Origin: Gammaproteobacteria bacterium
GTDB lineage: Bacteria > Pseudomonadota > Gammaproteobacteria > Pseudomonadales > Azotimanducaceae
Direction: 5' to 3'
DNA: 36,072 nt
Assembly (NCBI GenBank): GCA_018666555.1
Contig: JABIZD010000184.1
Location: 1-36,072 of the forward strand
Made by a program: the position numbers and the translations under genes. The notes below the pieces were generated by a model that was given only the letters and a program-made list of their open reading frames with translations, was not told the DNA's origin and ran no database searches. Below, piece by piece: positions 1 to 7,080 of this stretch. Position 1 is the stretch's first letter, and every line of letters starts with the position of its first letter.

Positions 1-508
1 AAAAACCTATCCCAGCATTATCGAGTCGCTTCGTTCGGGGAAAATATTTGTTACCACCGGTGATCTAATATCAGAAATTTTCGTCACAGCACGAACTACA
101 ACCAACAGTGCCGGGATCGGCGAAACGCTCTTTTACGACGGTGTCCAATCCATTGAACTATCGATCAAGGTTAAAGATCCCGAGGGTACCAACTTTGCAG
201 GCAGACTGGCCAGCTTGAATCACTTTGATGTCATCCAGGGTCTCATCTCTGGTAAACAGCAAAATCCCCTCAATCATAATCCGTCAACCAAGGTCATCGC
301 CCGTTTTTTTGCTGATGATTGGCAGGTCGATGAACAAGGCTATATTTCAGTTTCACTAAAAATACCCATCTCCGGTTCGACCTATTTCAGAATACGGGGT
401 TCAAACCACGCCGAATTCGAACCCAGTCAGGATCGACCTGGAGAAGATCCCTGGTCAGATCTGTGGTTTTACACTAATCCTGTGTTTCTAATCCGCTCGG
501 AGGGCTAA
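1..508 (+). CDS. C-terminal part of a PHP/CehA-McbA-like metallohydrolase (5' truncated by window edge)
   Basis: The frame is open from base 2 to the TAA at 506-508, so the gene enters from outside the window; a Met-less stretch precedes the first internal candidate starts. The visible roughly 168 residues include an 'LRSGKIFVTTGDLI' segment near the beginning and a 'PWSDLWFYTNPVF' segment near the end. From memory these resemble the tail of PHP-domain-like phosphoesterases/metallohydrolases of the CehA/McbA type, where the region after the metal site forms a beta-rich domain. The metal ligands themselves would lie upstream and are not visible. Its last 21 bases overlap the end of the convergent MFS gene. 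The family call is tentative; the reading frame itself is secure. Confidence 0.5.
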   Translation, partial: KTYPSIIESLRSGKIFVTTGDLISEIFVTARTTTNSAGIGETLFYDGVQSIELSIKVKDPEGTNFAGRLASLNHFDVIQGLISGKQQNPLNHNPSTKVIARFFADDWQVDEQGYISVSLKIPISGSTYFRIRGSNHAEFEPSQDRPGEDPWSDLWFYTNPVFLIRSEG

Positions 509-1753
509 CCGGGTCTTGCCCAGATAAAGACTGCCTAAATACAATCCAATCGCAATAAAGCCTGAACCTGCCGCTAGCAGGTAAGGAAGCTCATAGGAAG
601 AGGATAACGAATACAACCAACCCAGCAAACCCGGTCCAATGGCAACGCCTACTACTGTAAATAAATTGGCCCATGAGAATAGCCGACTGTAATCTCGGGT
701 GCCATAGCGTTCAGCAACAATCAAAGGTTGCAGCATGAGCAGATTTCCTACCGCAATGCCGAGAACAGCCAAAGCTGCGAAAATCCATATAATCTGGTAA
801 CTCAGCGCCAGGACCAACAAGGCTATTGCTTGCACCAGCATCATAGACAAGGTGAACATCGAAGTAGGGAAATATTGCAGGACAAACCCACCTGCCAACC
901 GACCAAAGATACTAAAAGCAGGCATTATTGCGATTGCAACCGGTGCAATATGCACGGGTAGCCGCTCTGCAATTAAACCATATTGATGAGAAATTCCTCC
1001 TACTTGAGCCACCATGACAAAAATATAGGTCAGATTTAATCCCCAGAAAAACAAATCTCTGATCGCAGCTTGAAAACCAACGCCGTCCGTTGCCGGTTGA
1101 TTGCCAGTCCAGTTTGCACCATCCGGCATCAATTGCATCGATGCCGGAGAAGGTCTAAGTATCCAGATGCTAATCGGTATCACGCCGATAAGATAAAGCC
1201 CTGCCAGCCAATTTGACGCCTGCGCTAAACCTACTTCCTGAATTAACACTGCGCTCGCCGGAGTAATCAAGATGCCGCCGACCGATAACCCAGTAGATGC
1301 AATTGATAATGCCCTAGCTCGATGCACAACAAACCACCTGGCCAGTAATGTTGTCGTCGGTAACAGGCTGGTAGCAGAAAAACCAAAACCAAACAGCATA
1401 TAGACTAGATAAAGCTCAAGGACAGTCTGCACGGAACCCATCCGCTGCAATCCCAAAGCCGCCAGCAGGGTACCGGAGATCATGATCCAGCGTATATCGA
1501 TTCGATCAAGAAGCGGCGCCATCAGTAATCCTGCCAAGCCACTGACGATAAAGAAGACTGAAACCGCAAAGGATGCTTGTTCTACCGAGAACTGGCTATC
1601 CGAAGCTAAGGCCTGCAACAGTATCGAGTGATTATAGAATCCCAGTCCGGAACTGAATGCCATAATCACGAACAATGCAGCAACAATTTTCCAACCGTAA
1701 AAAACACCCTGGAGCACACTAAAAGCCCATTTGACCGGACTCAACCATAGCAC
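488..1753 (-). CDS. MFS transporter, 12-TM, OFA/monocarboxylate-type
   Basis: A 421-residue, strongly hydrophobic protein with about 12 predicted membrane segments and a central polar loop near residues 200-220. The N-terminal 'YGWKIV' resembles the start of oxalate:formate antiporter/monocarboxylate-like MFS carriers, and 'DRIDIRW' occupies the place of the MFS loop 2-3 signature. It probably moves a small organic anion across the inner membrane; the substrate cannot be read from sequence. The start shown is GTG; the nearby ATG at 1748-1746 is out of frame, and a start a few codons further in is possible. It is transcribed away from a second MFS gene, and its 3' end overlaps the convergent hydrolase gene by 21 nt, leaving no room for a terminator between them. 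Confidence 0.85.
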   Translation of the reverse strand: MLWLSPVKWAFSVLQGVFYGWKIVAALFVIMAFSSGLGFYNHSILLQALASDSQFSVEQASFAVSVFFIVSGLAGLLMAPLLDRIDIRWIMISGTLLAALGLQRMGSVQTVLELYLVYMLFGFGFSATSLLPTTTLLARWFVVHRARALSIASTGLSVGGILITPASAVLIQEVGLAQASNWLAGLYLIGVIPISIWILRPSPASMQLMPDGANWTGNQPATDGVGFQAAIRDLFFWGLNLTYIFVMVAQVGGISHQYGLIAERLPVHIAPVAIAIMPAFSIFGRLAGGFVLQYFPTSMFTLSMMLVQAIALLVLALSYQIIWIFAALAVLGIAVGNLLMLQPLIVAERYGTRDYSRLFSWANLFTVVGVAIGPGLLGWLYSLSSSYELPYLLAAGSGFIAIGLYLGSLYLGKTRLALRAD

Positions 1754-1792
1754 GTTTCTGATTAGGTCAAATCAAACCTGCAGAGACGTTCT

Positions 1793-1834
1793 ATGATAGA
1801 GTCGAGTGGCCCAAATAAACCGAGGACTCGAAGA
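1793..1834 (+). other. Likely detached N-terminal coding segment of the MFS gene, with -1 frameshift near 1831
   Basis: ATG at 1793 opens a frame reading M-I-E-S-S-G-P-N-K-P-R-T-R, a plausible polar N-terminus for an MFS protein. Restoring a single A in the run at 1831-1832 ('cgaag' to 'cgaaag') would join it seamlessly to K-I-Y-R-W-I-L-L in the downstream frame. Purine-rich 'GAGA' lies a few bases before the ATG. Whether this is a real inactivating mutation, programmed slippage or a homopolymer sequencing error cannot be told here. Confidence 0.5.
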
Positions 1835-1875
1835 TTTATCGCTGGATTCTATTAGTTGCTATCTGGTTTATCTAT

Positions 1876-3042
1876 ATGGCCTTTGGGTTGACTGCGACCA
1901 GCCTGGCGCCATTAATCACCTTCATTGAAGCAGACTTGAATATATCCCATACCGCCATGGGTAGTATCCTGGGTGCCTGGCAACTGACCTTTATCGTGTT
2001 TGCCATCCCCAGCGGATTCTTACTGGATCGCATCAGTCCAAGAACTGCATTAACGCTGGGAACGCTCATTATCGCCTTATCATCGCTGGCACGCGCATTC
2101 TCCACTGATTACTTGTCCATGATCTGTGCAGTCATGATTTTTGGAATCGGCGGACCGATTATCTCAGCAGGTGCACCCAAGCTCATCACCCGTTGGTTCT
2201 CCGGCCCATCCAGAGGACTGGCAATGGGCATTTATATGACCGGTCCAGCTATCGGTGCAATAGTATCCCTTACCTTAACCCATTCCGTATTACTGCCCAG
2301 CTTGGGCTCATGGCAGAACCTCATGCTCGCCATCGCCGGCTTCTGCTCAGTAACGGCCCTGTTCTGGTTTGTTATTGCATCAGGCTTACAGTTACAAACA
2401 ACGCAGATCGAGACGACAGGCCCGATCAAACCAAAGCAGACGACGGTTTTCCTGGCCTTGATTAAACTACCGGCAGTTCGGTTGCTACTGTTAATGAGCC
2501 TTGGCATCTTTACTATCAATCATGCCCTTAACAATTGGCTCCCAGAACTGCTGAAGCTAACCGGCATGAGTCTGATTGAAGCAGGATACTGGGCTGCTAT
2601 CCCAACAGCGATAGGTATCCTGGGCTCACTGACAATACCTCGACTGGCGACACCCCGTCGCCGTTTCAAGATTCTGTTCTGTCTCTGCCTCTGTTCAGCA
2701 CTTGCCAGCTATCTTCTCCTGTTTCAGTCCAGTCCTCTCCTCACCACCGGCCTGCTCCTACAAGGCATCGTTCGCTATAGCATCATGACCATACTTATCC
2801 TGATATTAGTGGAAATTCCTGGTATTGATGACAAGTATGCCGGGATCGCCAGCGGCCTGTTCTTTACTGCTGCGGAGATTGGCGGTGTATTCGGTCCATT
2901 AGGGTTGGGATTGCTGTATGACCTTACCGGTGACTTTCAATTGGGTCTTATGGTATTGACGTTCATTGCCGGTCTGATCGCCATGGCAACTTTTTGGCTG
3001 GACAGATTGCTGAAAATGAAGCCACCACACTTCGCTCCGTAG
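1876..3042 (+). CDS. MFS transporter (N-terminus probably frameshifted)
   Basis: A 388-residue MFS carrier with CynX/NarK-like character: an 'LDRISPRTALTLG' loop 2-3 signature near residues 50-62 and a 'GIGGPIISAG' stretch. It begins at the first in-frame ATG, but that ATG falls inside what should be TM1. The frame stays open upstream to a TAA at 1816-1818 and encodes IYRWILLVAIWFIY, a normal MFS start, without any ATG, GTG or TTG. Two explanations fit: an ATT start at 1834 preceded by GAGGA at 1822-1826, or a one-base loss after an ATG-initiated N-terminus at 1793 (separate entry). The substrate is unknown. It is divergent from the other MFS gene, with which it probably shares a short control region. 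Confidence 0.8.
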   Translation: MAFGLTATSLAPLITFIEADLNISHTAMGSILGAWQLTFIVFAIPSGFLLDRISPRTALTLGTLIIALSSLARAFSTDYLSMICAVMIFGIGGPIISAGAPKLITRWFSGPSRGLAMGIYMTGPAIGAIVSLTLTHSVLLPSLGSWQNLMLAIAGFCSVTALFWFVIASGLQLQTTQIETTGPIKPKQTTVFLALIKLPAVRLLLLMSLGIFTINHALNNWLPELLKLTGMSLIEAGYWAAIPTAIGILGSLTIPRLATPRRRFKILFCLCLCSALASYLLLFQSSPLLTTGLLLQGIVRYSIMTILILILVEIPGIDDKYAGIASGLFFTAAEIGGVFGPLGLGLLYDLTGDFQLGLMVLTFIAGLIAMATFWLDRLLKMKPPHFAP

Positions 3043-3173
3043 CCGGCTTCAACCTCTACAAAGAAATTTCCCATTAAAGTCGCAAATAAGCCAGTCGATG
3101 GGAGCCTAAGCAATACCCTATTGATCTACCCGTCTAATCAAAGGCAATCGAGTATGGCCTCTTCTCTGGACCT

Positions 3174-3217
3174 TATTTTTAAACCTTTAAAAATAGGGTT
3201 GTGGGGGAAAAAACCCC
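3174..3217. terminator. Candidate convergent terminator region
   Basis: Between the MFS gene (plus, ends 3042) and the UGSC partner gene (minus, ends 3259) lies a 10-bp A/T inverted repeat (TATTTTTAAA/TTTAAAAATA at 3174-3183 and 3186-3195), followed by GGGG at 3204-3207 and CCCC at 3214-3217 flanking an A6 tract. Together these could end transcription from either side. The AT hairpin has a two-base loop in its full form and the GC arm is short, so this is a modest call. Confidence 0.35.
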
Positions 3218-3258
3218 TGAAAACCACTGTTGCGGAACGGCAGTCGCCTTATATGGGT

Positions 3259-4341
3259 TTATGATGAGGCTGGAAAGGCTGGAATTTCGCAGTAGGGATT
3301 GGCATCAAAGCCAATACTGACAGCCGAATTCTTATGGCCTCCAGCGCACCAGGAAGGCATCACCATCGAATAAAGACCACTGCCACCGGCCATCAACAAC
3401 AAAATCTGTTCCGGAGAGTTAAAGCAATACCGTTTACTCCGGCCAGAAGATTTTTTACCACTCTTAATTGGTCTGAACGGATTGTCTGCTGGCATCTGAA
3501 AGTAGCACCGCTGATACAACTCTGCACAAATCTGCTCCCTGGTTAAACCGGCACCGGCTAAAATAAGTGCATGCTCCGGGTTGAGTACCACGGTCGCAGC
3601 ACCGCCTCCAAGCACTGCATTATTGGTCGCTGCATTGGTGAGTCCAATGGCAAGAACATCTAACAGCCGTGACGCATTATCTGGCAGGTCGGCATTACCA
3701 CTGAACATCACCGAATGAGGCGCTTCAGCGCCAACAACAGTGACGACACTATCCTGTTCTGCAAAGCCTCGACTGACATGCAGAGGTTCAAATGGGCTTG
3801 ATTGCTCATCTTCAGCCAGACAATAAGTGAACTTACCGGGATGACCTAGCAGAGCCATATCGGACGTTCCTGGCCTGCCTCCACCGATATTAATCATGGC
3901 CAGACGCAAGGCTCTGCCTATACTGGCATTGGCGCGATGTCCCGGTCCCAATGCACCAAAACCACTCGACACCGGTCCACACTCCACCCTGGCCGGCCCA
4001 TTAACTATCAGTAGTGGTGCCGTACAGTGCGTGGTAGCTTGCATTTCCGTGAGGTCAAACTCAGGCCTTAATATGGCCTGGACCGCAGCTATAACAATGG
4101 GCATATAATCAGGCAGACAGCCTGCCATTACGGCGGATACGGCAATTTTTTCCACCGTTGCGGCATTACCTGCTGGTCCCATTACCCCTAACTGCAGATC
4201 ACCCGCCAGATTAGACTGCAAAATCATCCTTTGTACCCGTTCATCAGTCGGGATAACCACGGGCAGTCCGTCTGTGCAATGGCAGGCATGCAATTGCTCT
4301 AGTGCTGCGGCTTCATCAGGTGCTGATAAAAAGTCAGTCAC
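3259..4341 (-). CDS. Conserved partner protein of the UGSC selenoprotein (360 aa, function unknown)
   Basis: A 360-residue soluble protein with no signal peptide or membrane segment. The N-terminal 'TDGLPVVIPTDERV' (about residues 23-36) and the C-terminal 'PEQILLLMAGGSG' recur, as far as I recall, in large proteins encoded beside UGSC-type genes; I know of no assigned reaction. Cysteines at about 20, 22, 107 and 122 ('ATTHCTAP', 'VECGP') and Gly-rich 'NIGGGRPGTSD' could form a cofactor or substrate site. The start is GTG at 4341-4339, which overlaps the TGA stop of the upstream selenoprotein gene (GTGA, 4 nt), implying translational coupling and probably a complex. Coupling also means that failure to read through the upstream UGA would reduce this protein. 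Confidence 0.75.
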   Translation of the reverse strand: MTDFLSAPDEAAALEQLHACHCTDGLPVVIPTDERVQRMILQSNLAGDLQLGVMGPAGNAATVEKIAVSAVMAGCLPDYMPIVIAAVQAILRPEFDLTEMQATTHCTAPLLIVNGPARVECGPVSSGFGALGPGHRANASIGRALRLAMINIGGGRPGTSDMALLGHPGKFTYCLAEDEQSSPFEPLHVSRGFAEQDSVVTVVGAEAPHSVMFSGNADLPDNASRLLDVLAIGLTNAATNNAVLGGGAATVVLNPEHALILAGAGLTREQICAELYQRCYFQMPADNPFRPIKSGKKSSGRSKRYCFNSPEQILLLMAGGSGLYSMVMPSWCAGGHKNSAVSIGFDANPYCEIPAFPASS

Positions 4342-4868
4342 GCTGCAAATGCCTCAATAATTTTCGGCGTCATTTGTTCAGCAATCGCCCGCATGTTGAC
4401 CAGGCCACTACCTGCTACTGGATGGGGTAGCTGAACTCTGGGAAAACTCGGCATTCCCAGTGAATGGGCAACAAAATCCCCCTGCGGCCAGAAGGCTTCG
4501 GTTACCAAAGCAATAGCCGGAATGCCATTTCTTGCAGTTGCTATGCCGTCACGCACGGTGCCGGTTGTACAACTGCCTCAATGCCCATAAGCCGTTACCA
4601 GTGCCTGGCAATCCTCAGAGATACTTGCCAGCAATCCATCACCTGCTGGGATCGAGGCATTGCCTTTATTATATCGGTGTATTGTCAATCCAGGACTGAA
4701 TTTCAATAGCGATGCCTCTAGCAGGCCAAGGAACTCATCCGAGTCCGGGAAACCATTTGCCAGTAAACCTATGCTAGCGGTAGAGTCTGCATCGAGCGAA
4801 ATACTCAGCTCGTAAGCCGTCTCTGCAACTGCTGACACGCCTAACGGATTATGAAATTGTATTGCCAT
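4338..4868 (-). CDS. UGSC family selenoprotein (TGA at 4580-4578 read as selenocysteine)
   Basis: One continuous frame of 177 codons encodes 176 residues if the TGA at codon 97 is translated. The local reading is A-Y-G-H-U-G-S-C-T-T-G-T, placing Sec97 and Cys100 in a UxxC redox motif that matches the 'UGSC' motif for which this selenoprotein family is named. Both sides of the TGA are coding-like: the N-terminal 96 residues form an alpha/beta unit, and the C-terminal 79 continue with 'DGIATARNGIPAIALVTEAF', the expected family context. There is no frameshift. ATG at 4868 follows GGAG at 4880-4877 with 8 nt spacing. A SECIS-like hairpin follows the TGA. It lies 43 nt after the S9 peptidase gene and overlaps the partner gene by 4 nt. 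The protein is probably a cytoplasmic thiol/selenol oxidoreductase; the reaction is unknown. A conventional annotation would split it into two ORFs or call it a pseudogene. Confidence 0.88.
4534..4577 (-). promoter_or_regulatory. Putative bacterial SECIS element
   Basis: The mRNA immediately 3' of the UGA folds: GCAGUUG (4576-4570) pairs perfectly with CAACUGC (4540-4534), and inside it CCGU (4558-4555) pairs with ACGG (4549-4546), closing a five-base apical loop GCGUG (4554-4550). The loop begins 24 nt after the UGA and has G as its first base, as expected for SelB-bound bacterial SECIS hairpins. The large internal loop on the 5' side (11 nt) makes the exact pairing uncertain. The whole element lies within the coding sequence. 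Confidence 0.6.
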
Positions 4869-4911
4869 CGGGTCTTCTCCATGCCGGTTTATTTCACTTT
4901 ACAGCATCCTG

Positions 4912-6960
4912 TTAGTCTGGCAACCCAGGAGCAGATTTTCGGTAACGTTCAAACCATGCCAGTATGTAATCCACTTTTGCAATAAGCCGTGAAGGCCTGG
5001 CTGCTATGCCATGCGAAGAATCAGGCAAGCGCACCATGACACTATCAACACCCTTGAGTTTAAGCGCCTGGTAGAATTGTTCTGATTCTGATATCGGTGT
5101 ACGTCGATCTAATTCCCCGGTTAATATCATGGTTGGAGTGGTTATCGAGGCCATCTGCGATAAAGGAGATCGAGACCAGTAATGGTCCAGGTGCTGCCAG
5201 GGCATGCCTGGAAACTGATGACGAATCTGGTAAACCGAGGAATCTGCAGTCAGCGTCTTACTGATCCAGTTTATCACCGGTTTTGCTGCTACAGCTGCGT
5301 TAAACCGATTCGTTAAACCGATAGCAAAAGCAGCACCAATGCCGCCTGCTGAGCCACCGGCAACGAACAGGTTATTTTCATCAACAAAACCAAGCTTGAC
5401 CATCTCATCAATTCCGCTCATGTGATCAGTAAAATCATCCCTGCTTGCATATTTGTATTGCAACAGGCTGGCAAACTTAGCCCCATAAGAGGTGCTACCC
5501 CTATAGTTATCATAAAACACGATGTACCCCTGTGCCGCCAACAGTTGCAATTCCGCTGAAAAGAAGTTGCCATAAGCACTATGCGGCCCACCATGGATTT
5601 CCAGAATCAGCGGGTACTTCTGGGTTGGGTCAAAATCTGGCGGAGTCAGATACCAGCCATGGATCACCTGGTTATCCAAAGAGGAAAGGTAAGTTACAGG
5701 CGTTACCTTTGCCAGGGTTTTATGCCCTAACACATCCTCATTTAAAGACGTCATTTTCCGGCTGGAGCCGCCTTGGATAACACCCAGTTCAGCTGGCATA
5801 CCCTCATCTGCCAGGGAAAAAGCATAGGTACCATTACTATAGTGAAAACCGCCACTCAAATAGGGTCTACCCAGCGAAGTACCGCCGACCTGGTCGCTGA
5901 TCTCCTTGAACCGGTTGCGGAGATCGACGCTGCCAATTTTCCTCCTACCTTTCTGGTCATACTGAAAACTGATAGTACGACCTGCATCGCTCCATAAGGC
6001 GGAACTGACAGAAAAGTCCGCTTCACCCAGGAGCACCTGGACCGTCGACTCCTCTAAAGAGAGAACCTTCAGTCGTCGATGCCGATAAGCGAGCGGTTTG
6101 TTTTCCTCTGATATATAGACAATAGATCCACCATCGGGCGAAAACCTACCCGCCGATTCAGCACCTGGGTCATTGGTCACCTGGGTCAATTCCAAGCTCT
6201 TTGTATCAACCAGAAACAAATCACTCTCAATGGTTTCTAATTCCCAGTTTTTGTGCCTGTTTGCAGAAAACAAGACACTACGACTGTTAGTTGTCCAGGA
6301 TAAAGGCCCGCCATGCTGGTACGCACCCTGCGTTAATTGTCGTGGCGTCCCACCCTCTGCGGGTACAATAAATATCTGCCTGGATTCTGGCGCAACAATA
6401 CCACGGCCATCAAATTGATAACGCACGCTTGAAATCACCTTGGCCGGTTCGGCCCAGGAGGCATGTTCAGGTTTAATCCTAGGCTTGACAAGTGGCGTGG
6501 CTTTAATCGGTACTTTCATGGTAAAAGCCAGGGATAAATTATCCGGGGACCAGCTTAGATCAGCAGGCTTTTTTGCAACGCTCGCGACCACTGCAGACCG
6601 GCCCGTATCAAGCCAGTAAACCTGTATCTGTGCCCTGCTATCATCTGTAACGACATAAGCGATACGCGATCCGTCAGGCGACCACGTCGCCCAACTGTAA
6701 TTGGCATAGTCGGTCAGCAAAGGGCGATGAGAAGCAGCAGCCAAATCGACCATCCAGATGGAACTACCCGTCGAGTCAGTCATGATATCGTTACTTTTCC
6801 GTCGATATAGAACGCTTTTACCGTCGGGAGCAACTTGAACTGCATCAACATATTCAAGGTTGAAAACATCGTCGGCACTAAACACAGCTGATGGCTCGTT
6901 CTCGGCCATACCCAACTGGGAAATACCGTAAAACAGAGTAATTGAAAATAACTTATGCAT
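4912..6960 (-). CDS. S9 family (prolyl oligopeptidase-like) peptidase, exported
   Basis: A two-domain serine peptidase. The N-terminal half carries repeated PD40/WD40-like blades ('ATWSPDGSRIAYV', 'LSWSPDNLSLAF', 'GRFSPDGGSIVYI') forming a beta-propeller; the C-terminal alpha/beta hydrolase domain has 'EIHGGPHSAYG' and the nucleophile elbow G-G-S-A-G-G. Counting from the ATG at 6960 (682 aa), the triad is Ser537, Asp618 ('GELDRRTP') and His650 ('SSHGI'). A short signal peptide ends near 'GMAENE', so it acts in the periplasm or outside on small peptides. GTG at 6966 is an alternative start, two codons up; AAGAGA upstream fits the ATG better. Being 43 nt upstream of the selenoprotein gene on the same strand, it may share its transcript. 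Confidence 0.92.
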   Translation of the reverse strand: MHKLFSITLFYGISQLGMAENEPSAVFSADDVFNLEYVDAVQVAPDGKSVLYRRKSNDIMTDSTGSSIWMVDLAAASHRPLLTDYANYSWATWSPDGSRIAYVVTDDSRAQIQVYWLDTGRSAVVASVAKKPADLSWSPDNLSLAFTMKVPIKATPLVKPRIKPEHASWAEPAKVISSVRYQFDGRGIVAPESRQIFIVPAEGGTPRQLTQGAYQHGGPLSWTTNSRSVLFSANRHKNWELETIESDLFLVDTKSLELTQVTNDPGAESAGRFSPDGGSIVYISEENKPLAYRHRRLKVLSLEESTVQVLLGEADFSVSSALWSDAGRTISFQYDQKGRRKIGSVDLRNRFKEISDQVGGTSLGRPYLSGGFHYSNGTYAFSLADEGMPAELGVIQGGSSRKMTSLNEDVLGHKTLAKVTPVTYLSSLDNQVIHGWYLTPPDFDPTQKYPLILEIHGGPHSAYGNFFSAELQLLAAQGYIVFYDNYRGSTSYGAKFASLLQYKYASRDDFTDHMSGIDEMVKLGFVDENNLFVAGGSAGGIGAAFAIGLTNRFNAAVAAKPVINWISKTLTADSSVYQIRHQFPGMPWQHLDHYWSRSPLSQMASITTPTMILTGELDRRTPISESEQFYQALKLKGVDSVMVRLPDSSHGIAARPSRLIAKVDYILAWFERYRKSAPGLPD

Positions 6961-6975
6961 AGTCACGATCTCTTA

Positions 6976-6987
6976 TCCATCGATGGA
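6976..6987. promoter_or_regulatory. Perfect 12-bp palindrome near the S9 peptidase start
   Basis: TCCATCGATGGA is a perfect palindrome beginning 16 nt before the peptidase ATG, close to its ribosome binding site. It could be a repressor operator or an RNA hairpin affecting initiation. Only the symmetry supports it. Confidence 0.3.
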
Positions 6988-7025
6988 CATCATTACTGCA
7001 GATCCAAGCCCGCTTTGCAAATAGA

Positions 7026-7049
7026 CTTGTAAATGAGCTTGTAAACAAG
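7026..7049. promoter_or_regulatory. Tandem 12-mer operator candidate in the S9 peptidase/epoxide hydrolase divergent promoter
   Basis: Two adjacent 12-mers, CTTGTAAATGAG (7026-7037) and CTTGTAAACAAG (7038-7049), differ at two positions; the second is an inverted repeat (CTTGT-AA-ACAAG). They lie 32 nt before the epoxide hydrolase ATG and overlap a possible -10 (GATAAT, starting at 7049). This is the expected place for a TetR-type repressor controlling one or both divergent genes. No regulator gene is nearby. Confidence 0.4.
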
Positions 7050-7080
7050 ATAATCCTATAAATCGAGCAGGAACCTAAAA

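Noticed and set aside
4338-4556. Separate 72-residue ORF downstream of the TGA, starting at GTG
   Set aside because: It is in frame with the upstream 96-residue ORF, lacks its own ribosome binding site and starts after the conserved G-S-C; it is better read as the second half of the selenoprotein.
4578-4868. Pseudogene caused by a nonsense TGA
   Set aside because: The stop is exactly at the redox position of the UGSC motif, no other damage is present, a hairpin follows, and the downstream half and coupled gene remain intact.
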